From NCBI GenBank assembly GCA_030248135.1, contig JASANC010001822.1:62001-126000 (forward strand): a DNA stretch of 64,000 nt, given 5' to 3'. Shown here one piece after another: positions 1-11,300 of the stretch. The position numbers were made by a program, and so were the translations under genes. How positions within the stretch are numbered: the stretch's first letter is position 1; the number at the start of each line of letters is the position of its first letter. The stretch is from Theristus sp. LFF4_11 (Eukaryota; Nematoda; Chromadorea; Monhysterida; Xyalidae). The notes beneath the pieces were generated by a model. The model made no database searches. It had not been told where the DNA came from and worked only from the letters and a program-made list of their open reading frames with translations.

Positions 1-517
1 TCAATGAGCGGATGCAGCAGCGAACGACAAAACGGGACAACATGAATGTTGAAGAAAAAAGTTGGACTCACACAAGAAGCTATCAAATTTTATCTGACGA
101 CTACAACACCAAAAATCACAGCGTGTGTCAGCAACACAAATCACCGCAAACTAATTGAGATGACCCTGCCAACATTCATGAAATACAGCGATATTAGTTT
201 CCAAAATCATTACCGCGCTCTGGAATAAGCACTGACAAACGTCTCATCCGATAAAAATGATAAACGAGCAAAATTGATTGCTTTATTCATCAGTGCCAAA
301 AAGCAACGAGCACCTCACATCAGCCATCACATTTTCTATAAACATCAAACGTCAGCGGTGGCATCTGAAACGAGATGCATGAAAAATGAGTCACACGTTG
401 CAAAACACGCACCTCACTCACACCCGCCGCTGCCAGAACGAGCAATATAAAAAAGGTGGTTGATATGTTGGTATCACTACTTATGGAGTATCACTACTTA
501 TCATTACTACCCTGTAT
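1..517. other. Gene-free edge of window
   Basis: No convincing coding exon is seen. A 60-codon open frame at 46-228 has no recognisable domain and no splice context, so it is not called. A short imperfect duplication (TATCACTACTTAT at about 473-500) is present. The minus-strand sequence AATAAA (complement of 518-523) marks the likely 3' end of the minus-strand exons that stop at 639. Confidence 0.4.
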
Positions 518-638
518 TTTATTTTTTCAAATTACAGTAGTTTGGTCAGCCAATTTGTGAACAGCAAATGAAAGCTGTGTTGTGCTTTGTTTTCAATCTA
601 AACGACGGCATTCATGAAACAGTACTTGTGACGCATAG

Positions 639-1725
639 CTACGCGTCACTAAATACGGCTTCATGAATGCGCGTAAAATCCTTCAACCAACCATGCGGCG
701 CGACTTTGTGCGCGCGAACGGGAGGCTTTGCGAGCTGCGACTCGAAGCGCGCCGTCAAGTCCATCACTGATTTGCGTTTGCTGGCCGTCGAATCGGCTGA
801 TTCGTCCACGGCGGCGTCGGCTGACTTTTCCGCTGCTGCCGCAGCCGCCGCTGACGCGCTCGTGAAATCTTCTGAAATTAGAAGCGGCTGTGCATTCGTC
901 GAAACAAAGACAAGGGTGGTGGTTGAGAGTGACTCTTTGAGATACGCCAGACCGATGCTGCCGGCATCCGCATAGCCGCAGTTTCGCGGAGCTCGTTCTC
1001 GGCAGCCCACCACTTTGACCCCCAGGTCACGACTGATTTGGCGCAAATCACAACAACAAAACAACCAACAACAGATGTGTTATCATGCGTATGCGCGAGC
1101 GAGCAGAATGAACGGACAGCGTCACGTGTTGTATGAGCATTGTATGAATATCCCCTTTTTCAAATTTTTCTCCCTGCAGCAAGCAAAATCTAAGCCATAA
1201 TTTTTTGACCATAAAAAGGGTTAAATCAAAACAACAAATATCATTTTCGAACTCGGCGCATAGAGGCGGTTCGATTAATGCCAGATTTGACTCAATTTGA
1301 ACACTTTTTACAACTTGTGTCTGGAGGGTCGGTGTTCTGAAAAAGCCGATCTTGAAATCCGGTAGTTTTTTGGCCCACCCTGTATATGACTCCCATTTTT
1401 ATGCGTTCTTATTTCCCACATACCTCCTACACTTTTCACCACATTCCACCTTTAAAATGCGCAGAGAGCGCACATTTCTCCAATTACACCATGCTTGCTG
1501 CCAAGCCAAGTACTCGTTCGCTGCATGCACCTCCAGATTTACTGCCGACCATCGCGCGTGCCGTCTCGGCGGTGCCAGCAGCGGCATCATCGCCGTTGTT
1601 CGCATTGTTGTTATTCACGGCAGAGTCATCTACGCTGGTTGCGTTCGTCGCCGGCTGAGCAGTGCCGCGCGACAACTTCGGCCGCAGACGCACGCTGGCG
1701 CTCGGCAGGACGGCCGCTGCCATTG
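639..1725 (-). CDS. Possible 3'-most exons of the CARMIL gene (or a separate minus-strand gene)
   Basis: Two or three coding-like blocks lie on the minus strand downstream of the Pro-rich CARMIL exon. The first (about 1725-1485) is Ser/Ala/Asn-rich and contains VRLRPKLSR. The second (about 1042 to 639) may have an internal intron ending at an AG near 883. It encodes an Ala-rich stretch followed by SVMDLTARFESQLAKPPVRA and ends EAVFSDA-stop. A minus-strand AATAAA lies about 115 bp past that stop. No domain is recognised. They could be the last exons of CARMIL, whose tail is poorly conserved, with the 1798-2040 SINE in the intron between. Alternatively they are a separate gene, because the exon ending at 2368 has its own stop and polyadenylation signal. 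Confidence 0.35.
1083..1199. repeat. Dispersed repeat, copy 1 (second copy near 49963-50092)
   Basis: The stretch beginning ATGCGTATGCGCGAGCGAGC, then GCGGACAGCG-like, TATGAGC and TTTTTCAAA..TTCTC..CTGCAGC, recurs in the same order at about 49963-50092 downstream of Cdc7. The two copies differ by substitutions and small indels. This is a low-copy interspersed repeat of unknown class, and no terminal repeats were seen. Confidence 0.5.
1353..1382. repeat. Solo end of a mariner-like MITE
   Basis: The sequence ATCCGGTAGTTTTTTGGCCCACCCTG followed by TA matches the right terminal inverted repeat of the complete element at 10747-10999. No matching left end was found nearby, so this is a degraded or solo end. 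Confidence 0.55.
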
Positions 1726-1797
1726 AAACAATGTTCAACGCATTGAAATGAACATCAATGGTGCTCATTCGCTGTCGTCTATTTCCATATCATATGC

Positions 1798-2040
1798 TAT
1801 GGATGTCGCGTCCGTGGCGTAGCGGTAGAACTTCGGCCTACAGTTCTGTAGGTACCGGGCTCGAGCCTCGCTGTGGACAAGACATACTAGTGGAAAATTA
1901 GAGTGACCAACGAACATCTAATGGTCTAATCCGTCCTGAGCCGAGGGTAAAATTGGGCTCGGGGCAGTTATTGCCCGTCTCCGCCGGAGTTTGGTACCTT
2001 CGGGTTTCCGGAACCGGTGCGCGGATAAATAAATAAAAAA
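1798..2040 (+). mobile_element. tRNA-derived SINE
   Basis: The head has an RNA polymerase III A-box-like TGGCGTAGCGGTAGA near 1816 and a B-box-like GGGCTCGAGCC near 1858. A cloverleaf-like fold is possible: GTCCGTG pairs with TGTGGAC using G-U pairs, and CCTAC pairs with GTAGG. The body ends in an A/T-rich tail (ATAAATAAATAAAAAA). The 9-bp ATCATATGC occurs at 1789-1797 and again at 2041-2049, consistent with a target-site duplication. The second copy is also the start of the next MITE, so this point is not independent. A body segment (CCGGAGTTTGGTACCTTCGG) recurs in reverse near 53170-53200. Confidence 0.6.
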
Positions 2041-2170
2041 ATCATATGCAATTGGCTGAGTGGTTAATGGACACACTGCGTGATACATGCATTGCTGTGA
2101 AGGCAGTTTTTCATGCACAGAGTCTATGCATCACGTGGTCACTAACCAATCAGCTGATTGCATATGATGA
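2041..2170. mobile_element. MITE, AGCTGATTGGTT family, copy 1
   Basis: The ends are inverted repeats: ATCATATGCAAT..GGCTGAGTGGTTA on the left and TAACCAATCAGCTGATTGCATATGAT read in reverse on the right. The core TIR AGCTGATTGGTTGG is shared with copies near 10613, 26172, 27644 and 58142. About 125 bp, non-coding. Confidence 0.65.
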
Positions 2171-2367
2171 TATAGAAATAAACAGTATCAAAGTTCAAAC
2201 TATTGAATATCACGAGTATCCAACCGAACCAATCACAACCCGGCTCGTCTTCCGTTTGCGTTCAGGCGAAACCGCAGCGTGCACAACATCACGTTGTCGA
2301 TAATGTCGGCTTGAAATGCACGCACGCTCCGCTCTGTTTCGCATGAACGCACGTGGAAGCGCCTAGT

Positions 2368-5300
2368 TTATTTCATTTTATTCCATTCCAGTTGCGCTTT
2401 CCAAACCCGTATGAAAGCACAAAAACCCGCACTCGGTTTCGGCGGCAGTCCGGGCGGTTTCGCGGGCAACTGCGGTGAGCCACTGGTTGGCCGCGGTGAT
2501 TGGTCGGTGCTGCCATGATGCGGCTGCGGGCTGGCGGTTGCCGACAGCGCAGACTTGCACGCGGCCAACATGTCCACGGCGGTGCGTTGCTGCGCCGAGC
2601 CTCCGAGCGACTGCAGCGGCGTTTGAGGCGTGTTCGGTGGTGCACGCAACGCTTGCGGGGTGCTCTGTGCAAGTCGCACTGTGTGTACAACCATGAAGGC
2701 AATGCTCACAAAGTCCCGTACTTGGTGAGATGCTCTCACACTCAACACACGGGTTGCCATGAGACGTGTCTTTCGTGCTTTCGTCTCGTGCAAGGCTCGT
2801 TTTGTGTGGAAACCCTATGCCCCACCTGAACAACAATCAAATAGGATAGGCTAGCCAGACGAATCAACTTATCCGATGTGCTAGATTCGTTTTCTTACCA
2901 CAAACCCAATGACAGAACGTACCAGCTGCGACGGTGGCTGAATGGCAGTAAGATGCGAGTCACGCGGCGTGCCCGGACAAGAGCCAGGCTCACTTGACGC
3001 CTCTGACGAATCGCCGAGACTGAGAGCGCCTTTGGGGTGCTGACGAATACTGAAACACAACAACCGTTTGCAATTCACAACTGCAAAAACAACGAAGAAG
3101 TCAACTAAAGTCCTGTTACAGGCTGGCTGATTAGCCAAGAAAACAGCCACCAGCGCTTTCAACCGAGCGAGACGCTGATGTTGCATAGTCTTTCTTGCAC
3201 GCCAACCAACGCCACTTTGCTTGCACGCTCACCCAGCAGTCGATTCGAGCGCTTCCGTCGTGTGCGCGTCATTCGCGGTTTGCCCGTTTTGATCGGCGAC
3301 CACCGCCGGTTGGTGTGTCGACGCAAAGAACTCGTCGGCGGCAAACTCGTGCTGGCGCTGCTGCGCACGCACCGGCCGACGACGCTGCGCTGCGCCACGC
3401 GCGCGCGACTTTTGCGCGGCCAGCAGACGGCCGGGCACGCCGCCGCCGCTGAGCGACGCAGCCTCGAATGGCGGGCGCTGCTGCTCGTCGTGCGTCTCGA
3501 AGTGCTCTTCTGAAAAGCGGACAGTCAAAGTGGGTTGCGTCGAGTGAACACGTGCATCCAGGCGGCACGTGACACTGAACGAATGCTGCACGTGCGCAGG
3601 CGCTCCTGTGCACCAGCGCCACGGAGATCACGGTGCTCCGGAGATGGTCGAGAACAACGCTCTCACGTGCAGCCAGGCTAATGCGAAATCGGTGCGAGAC
3701 TGTTCCACATTGGCCGCACTGAACAACAATCAGCAATGCAGAATTGAAATTGCAGAAAACAGTTAGCGTTTTATTGCAATTTTTTTTCTTGCTGAAACGG
3801 TGTTGAAGTTTATTGGCTGAATACGCATATTTTTTAGTCAAGAATGTGAAGAACCATTGCATTCTGCATGGCGTACTACCCAGCACATATTTTGTCTGCA
3901 AAGCTGAAGCGGAAAATTTTCTGGCAAACTAAAAGAAACCTCTGTCTGTGTGTGTGTTTTAGAGCATAATTTTGCACACAACTGCAAATCATCACAACAC
4001 CAACCGGCCGGCAGCGACATCTTATCATCATCGGTGCTTTCACTCGTATCGCGCTGCTCATCGGCATCTAAACATAATAAACGTGTTTAATATCAATTTT
4101 TGGTTCTGCGACTATTTTACGAAAAAAAAACTATTTTCTATCTTCATGCGGCTATTCAAAATAGACTAAGGACCGGCCGTATTTAGGGGACTCGGATCAC
4201 GTTACCAATTTTAAATTACAGCGTCATGTATGAAAGTATTTAGCTATCTATACGTGCATTGAGTCTCGAGACCAAAATAAAAGATAATACCAAAAAGCAT
4301 AAAATTCTAACGTGCTCCATTCAATTTTGAGTAAACGCACCACTTCTGCCGTCGTTGACGATCGATTTCGGCCGTGAGTTGCGATCGAGCAAGCGGAGCT
4401 TCTTTTTGCTTTTCGGCGTCGTCGGGGTGACTGGCGCCACAGTGGCCGTCGCACTCGACGTTGACACGGACAGTTGCTGGTTGCTCAGACTGTTCATTGA
4501 GTTCGACTTTGCTTTGGAGTCCTGCAATACGAGTGCTCTTGAAGTATGGGATGCCTGTGGACTGTCTGGCTGTCGTTGAATGGCAGAAGTTGGCAGCCAA
4601 GTCGCAATCTACCGACCATCAGTTTCCTTGTGGTGTTCATTTCTTGCACTATTTCATGACCGAGCCGTTCAATCATCGCATAATTCGCCTGACGCACGAC
4701 GCCACTAAAAGTGAACAACAAAATTTTTAAATTAAAACGCGAACAAATTAAATTAAAAAAATATTAGTACAATGGGAAAACGGGCATGTGAAAAAAAAAC
4801 ATGAAGGTTTACACAACCTGTTATCAACCATGCTTTTACAGAAGCGCCGCACCTGAATTCCTGTCGCAGCTCGTCTCGCATCGTGTCCAACGTTGTTTCG
4901 AAGTCAGCACTGTTCAGCTTCTTCTCCACTGCATCGACCAACGAGTCGCTCCAACCCTGCGCAACACAAGCAAACGAATCTCGTTCATGATCAAAAAGCC
5001 CGCTAACCAAAACCTGAAAAGACGTACCGCTTTCTGTGCCACATAATATTTCGCTTCGTTCGGATAATTTGTGATCGTGCGCGACTGTTTCTGAAATATT
5101 CTCACCACAAGTAAAAAAACTAGAGAGCAAAATAAAAAAACACTGTATTCAGATTTCAGACTCAAACGTAAGATAGCAAACCTGCAAATTATTGCGAAAT
5201 TCGGCGCGAACACGAGTCGAGAATTCGTCCACAAGCCTGTCAATGTAAGATTGGTCCACATCGACACGCTGCGCAGCAATGTCGCCGAGGAACTGCAAGA

Positions 5301-8300
5301 CGAAACAACCGGTGCTAGCTTCAAACAACTGGATTCTTGAAAGGACCCTGTTCTGTGATTAGTTGACGTGAGACGAAGGTTTCCACGAGAACGAGACAAG
5401 ATCGGCGATATAATAAACCGCAAGAGGAGACGAGACCACCCGCTGGCGAGCGTGTGCAGCGAGCACTCGCATCGCATCAACCACGTTCAACTTCAACCGT
5501 ACATGTTTCGCCTTGTCGGCGTCGTCGAGCAGTGCCCGCACTGCGCCCGCATGTTCGCTCTGTTGATCGACATTCGGCTCGCTCAGCAACTCCTGGCCCA
5601 TGTAAACGGCTTTGTTGAGCACCTGCGTTGTTTTCGTGTTGTTGCAAATTTAGTTAGTTAGTTGAGTACTGAAACCAACAATCATTTTCACAAGTTTTAA
5701 TCAAACACCTCCTCCATGTTCGTAGCCAGCAAGCGAGACTGCGCGTGGTACGCACGGTCGACCGGCGAGAACCGTGACGTGGAACTGGACTGGCGGTCGA
5801 CGCTGAGCATGTCGCCGGCACCTGACAAACAACACCAATACAATGACGTCACCGCACTAAACGCACGTTCATACTGACGTGTGCCTACACGGCACGGCAC
5901 GTCTGGTCTCGTGTTTTCGCATTCAATCGTCCACAGATCGCTACGCGTCGTCAGGTATCGTTATTGCATGCCATGGAGACGTGCCATTGTTTGACGCACG
6001 TCAAAAAATGTCAGTATGAACTGGACTTGAAGAAAGCACGCTGATTGGCTGCGTCGTGCAATCATCAACCAATCAATCAACGGTTCAACCAAGTTCCATC
6101 AGTGCAACGTGGGCAATCAGCAAATGGTGAAGAACACTGCCGCAACACGGGCTGGGCGCAATGCGCGCTCACCACAAGGCGGCACCTTCAGCACGTCACG
6201 TCACCCCGGTGTGTCCTCGTGCCATGCAACTGACCGATGTTGGCGCCATTGGCACTGCCTGTCATCGTTGACGAGCATCGCTGCGATCGTCCACTGCACA
6301 CTGCGCGGCCATCCGTGCCGCCGAATTCGCCGGCGTCATCGGCGACACGACGCTTCACGGCCGGCGGCTGACGGTTGCGCAACAGCAGCTTCTCTATCTG
6401 ACAACAAAGTGACGTGCAGTACAAAACGAATGGGCAATAAAAAAAGTTTCGGTTTCAAAATTTCAAAACGGGAAGTTGGGCGCGCAACTTCCGTGGTCGC
6501 TAAAAATATATCGCCTGAATTCAGATTTATTTTGTTCTTTCGTTTCGTGCAGAGCAACTCGACAAAAACCAGAGTCACTGGTATGGTGCAGCGAGAGAGA
6601 AAATCTTGTACAGTCTGTTTCTTCGGCAATACGAACAGCCTTACAAATGACTTGCGCCTGGACTGATGATTCTTCGGCTTCTTTCGACGCGTACGTTGAG
6701 GCAAAAAAGAAAATCGTCTGAACGCCCATCGGGAAATGGGAGCTTCTTTTCGGGAGCAGGAAGTTTCGTCACTACAATCATCCACTTTTGATTGAACTTG
6801 GGTGCACTTTGACATTTATGGAACTTATTGCAGCGAAAAAAGGCTAAATATGGCACAGTATTTCAGGAAAAAAAACAGCCGTACACACAGGTAAAATAAC
6901 GTTGAATAAACGTTCAGGAGAGAAAATTATTGCCATCAATCACAATCACAATTACACCGTTCTATTCATTGCATATTCGTTCACCAGATCACAAGACTAT
7001 TCACACGCTTGCTCAGTAACAATTCAAAATTGAATCATGAACGTTCACACAAAATTGCCGACAAGAAAAAAAACGATTCATTCAGTATTTTCCATTTCTT
7101 GACACTAAAACACTGTTTGCCGAAAAAAAATCAGAAATAATATCCAAACTGGAGAACTACAAACCGTGAAATACACAATGGCGGACACCAGAACTGCCAG
7201 CAGAATCAGCAGCTCCGTTGTTGGAGTCATATTTGCTGTTTTATTTACAGGACAATGCGCTAATTGGCTGACAATCGTGGTCTAACAAATCGACTCGACT
7301 GAAACAGTCACATCAATCCGAAGTGCGCGTTCTATTTTTATGCTTTCCTTGAAACTTTCTCTTATACATCGTCACCAGCAAAAACAGCTGTCAATAAGCA
7401 AAAATAAGCCGCCGTTTTCTTTTTGTGTAACCATAAAGCGTTGAAGGCCAGCATATTTTTGGTTCGATTGATTACACATCGCAGAACACAGACACAAAAA
7501 CGCAACAAGCTTGCATACACGTTTAGTCAATCTGAGCACTTGTTCAAATGCAGCAGAGTCAACAAAGCCCGTCGCACTACAGCTCGCATGTTGCGCTCTA
7601 AGCACCTTTTTTGTCAACGTAAAAACGCAAAACATCAAGCTAGCAGAAGCAGGCATAAAATCCACAAGTGGTTTCTGAACAACTTTCAGTTTAACAAAAT
7701 AAAACAATCCCCATTCAGAGCAGTGGTGTGATGTGCTCGTTTTTGTGCATTCTCTACTTGATGAGTCATGGTTTCCACAAAAACACATGAAAAAGTGGTC
7801 CTTGCCGTAACGTTCAATGCACAACAACATACTGATGGAAATAGACCGAACATACGACGTGACATTGACGTTCTCACGGTTGCAACTTCCGAACACAAAT
7901 CAAAAAGCAAAGTTTACCGTTTGCAGAGCGAGTTCTCCTTTGAGCCGCTCGGTGGGCGTGGCCGTTTTGAACAATTCCAACGCGTCTTGAATCGGAAATG
8001 GAATCGCGCTCAGCGTTGTGTTCCTGTGTGACAAAAGAAGGGCTTGAGCACTGAAAGCGACAAAAAAATTGATTGGGAATTGAGCAGAAGTTTATTGACA
8101 TGCATGATCTATCAAGCGGAAAGCTGCCAATAAAAAAAGCAACAAGGAACTGGAATGTGCGCAATCAGGCCGTTAGTGTGTTCGTGTTTGTTTCTGTGTT
8201 TGCGATGTTGTGCACAAACAATCACACAACGCACTGTCAAGACTAGAACTTTCAACCGCAAACTCACTCATGCAACGCATAGGCGATGTCCTCGAATCCC

Positions 8301-11300
8301 TCGGCACCGATTTTATTGCGATCAATGATTACGCGATGCAGGGAATGATTGATCTGCAGTGCCTTCGAGAGTAGACGTGCACCGAAGTTGCCGACATCAT
8401 TGGCGGACATGTCCAACCGACGAAGCGACGGCGCCACACCAAGCGCGTTCAGCACAACGGACAGGTGCGCGCCGAGGTGACACTCGCTCAGGATCAACTC
8501 GCGCACAGGCTGCAACGGGCAATGCTTGGTTGCGTTCGGCTCGCTCGTTCACTTTATTGTTAGTGTGCGGTGCGCGAAACGCAGTGATTGTGTTTCAGAT
8601 TCAGCTACATGTACAGACAAGAACCCACATGTACAGGGTGGTTCAAAATTTTTGTCTGTTCGAAGCACCCTGTACTTGACACAATGAGTATTGGGAACAA
8701 ACTGCGGGCCTCTTCCGAGGAGTACCGTTCGTTCAGGGTCATTGAACATGAGTGAAGTGAGTGCAGCTGATTGTGAAGTGACCCACAGCAGGTGTCTGCA
8801 TAACAATGCTAAGAGTAACCAAACAGCGAATCTATACTCAAAATCAGCCAGCTAATTGCAAGAAAAAGCAGACAGAATGAAACGAGCACGCACGGAGTCA
8901 TCGTCGTTGACAATCTTGACGAGCTCCATGAGCACGTTGGAGAGCGTCTGCGGCGGCTGCTTGCGCATGCTCAGGAAGTTCGTGCCGCCCAGGTCGAGAA
9001 CACGCAAATGTGCCATACGAGCGACAGCTGGCAGCACGCTGAGCAGATCTTGGTCCAGGTCTGACAAACAGAGTGGCCTGGCTTTGCGTTTGTAGTGACG
9101 GTGAATTAATTGGCGCTCATCGTTGCAAAATACAATCCAACGAGTATTTTTACTAAAAAAACTGAAAAAAACACGGGTTGTTGTTGAAGGTGAATCGAGA
9201 GAACCGGGACTGTACGACGAGCACGAACAGAAAACAAGCAAACAAACACAGCCACAATCCACCACCGACTGTTGTCTCTGAGCGCCAGCGACGTGACGCT
9301 GCGAATCTGAGGCAGTGCGCTCTCGAGCACGTTCGCCATCGAGACGGATGCCGTGCGACTGTCGATGTTGAGACGGCTGAGGTCGAGGTGCACGTGCGAC
9401 ACGTCCTGGTTGCACGCGAGACCAAGCAGAATCGCTCTGCGGCAGTGAACTCGCGTTCATAAAGCGCTTTGACACCGATATTCAATGTGAACCGCACGAA
9501 AACGGCGTGCACGAATCGCACGGAATGTGTGAAAGATGAGGCACACCGGCACCCCCAACAAACACATATCCACTTATCCATTCATTTTGCACTAAACTTC
9601 AATAAGACTGTTTAAACCGCGCGAAATTCAGCAACCGTGACTCTGCACGCTCAACATAACACATTCAAGACGTTCCAATGCAACTTCAAACATTGCACGC
9701 TCAACAATAGCTCTTCAATGACCGGCACACACTTGAGACATTCAGTGGTCATGGTGCACTCCGACAGGTTGACGAGCTTGAGGCCGACTGCGCTCGCAAA
9801 GAAGTCCTTCAAGGCCGGCGGCGCCGCGGACGCGTCCTTCGGCTTTTTCACGTAGAACGAACAGCCAGACAGCGAGAGGCTGCGCAGGCGGAGACCGCCG
9901 TACTTGAGAGCGGACCAGATCTGCAAACGAACGAAGTTGTTGTGAAACTGAAGGTCTTGGAAACCGACGTAATGGCAACACAAACATTTAAAACTTTTTT
10001 AAAACGAAGAAATCACCAGAGCAACCTTTTCAAGCGGCAACGACGTGTTGTTCAAGTCCAAATGTTCAAGGCACGTACAGTGGGATAATAAATTGTGAAT
10101 GTCCTGTGGATGGAAAAAGATGAACTCGTTTAGAAGACCATGTTCGTTGAGGTTGTGCAAACAACGAAACACACTGAAATGTACTCGGAAAAGAAAAAAA
10201 ACCCTAAAAATAAAATTGTCTCACATTGCAATCCTCGCGCAACGTGTTACCGGCTAAACGGAACTTCCGCAGGGTTGAGGAGCCGAGTTGGCTGCGAAAG
10301 AGGCCGTTTGCAACGCCGTTGGCTGCTTTGTAGTTCAACTGGCATTCGTTTAAAGAGACTTCGCTCAATTTCGCACACGTTAGCCGACTGATACTGTTGC
10401 CAAACTGCACCATCACTGAAATGACGAACAAGTTTTTATCCCCCACGCTTGCGTCGGGTTAGTCAGATTACGTTCCGTTTTGATGAGTTCAAACTGCCGT
10501 GCCAAATTTTTCCCATTTTCTGATAATGCTAAACATTTTCCCATCTGTATGTGCAAATACATATTACGTACTACACGTTCAATAAGAAAGACAATACAGT
10601 CCATCTGAATAATACAACTAGCTGATTGGTTGGTTGCACACACGTTAATACAAGCATTCTGTGCAGGCAAACTCCGCCACACCAACAATGCATGTATGCA
10701 TCAACTGCACGTGTACTGTGTGCAACCAACCAATCAGCTAGTTGTACAGGGTGGGCCAAAAAACTACCGGATGCTACTGCTATTGCTGTTGCTTTATCTC
10801 GCGTCTGGTACGAGGTATAACTCGGATATTTAGAAATTTTTACAGGACTTTTTTTACATTTTCAAAAAAATTATAATATTATTTCCATTTATATGTTTTT
10901 TTAATTAGTTCTGCAATGCTTCCAAATTTCAGCCTTATACCTCCAACCATACGCGAGACAGATCAATTTGAAATCCGGTAGCTTTTTTGGCCGACCCTGC
11001 ATATATTAGCCAGCCAGAGGGACTGTCGTAACGAATGACAGTGCTGCGCTCAGGTGCGCCATGCTCATCGTGTCTAATCTGTGCACGACTCAAAAGTATT
11101 AAAAAGTCAATGTTTCACCTTTGTGATCGTCAAAGGCGTTTCGAGACAGATCGAGCGTCTCGAGGGGAATCGTTTGATTGACGTCAAGCGCCGCGCAGAA
11201 AGCGCTCACAAAATCCCTGCAATCATTTGAACACCAAACTTCCAGATTTCGGTTGACGCCACCGCATTGATTCTTCCTTTGACGAATGATACGGATTTGG

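Noticed and set aside
1811..1880. Functional tRNA gene
   Set aside because: A and B boxes are present, but the T-stem pairing is poor and the sequence continues into a SINE body with an A/T tail.
3269..3901. 210-codon minus-strand frame overlapping the CARMIL tail
   Set aside because: Alternative frame of a GC-rich exon. The frame reading VRFSEEHFETHDEQQ ends at a good donor (GTGAGC near 3229) and continues in phase with the tail.
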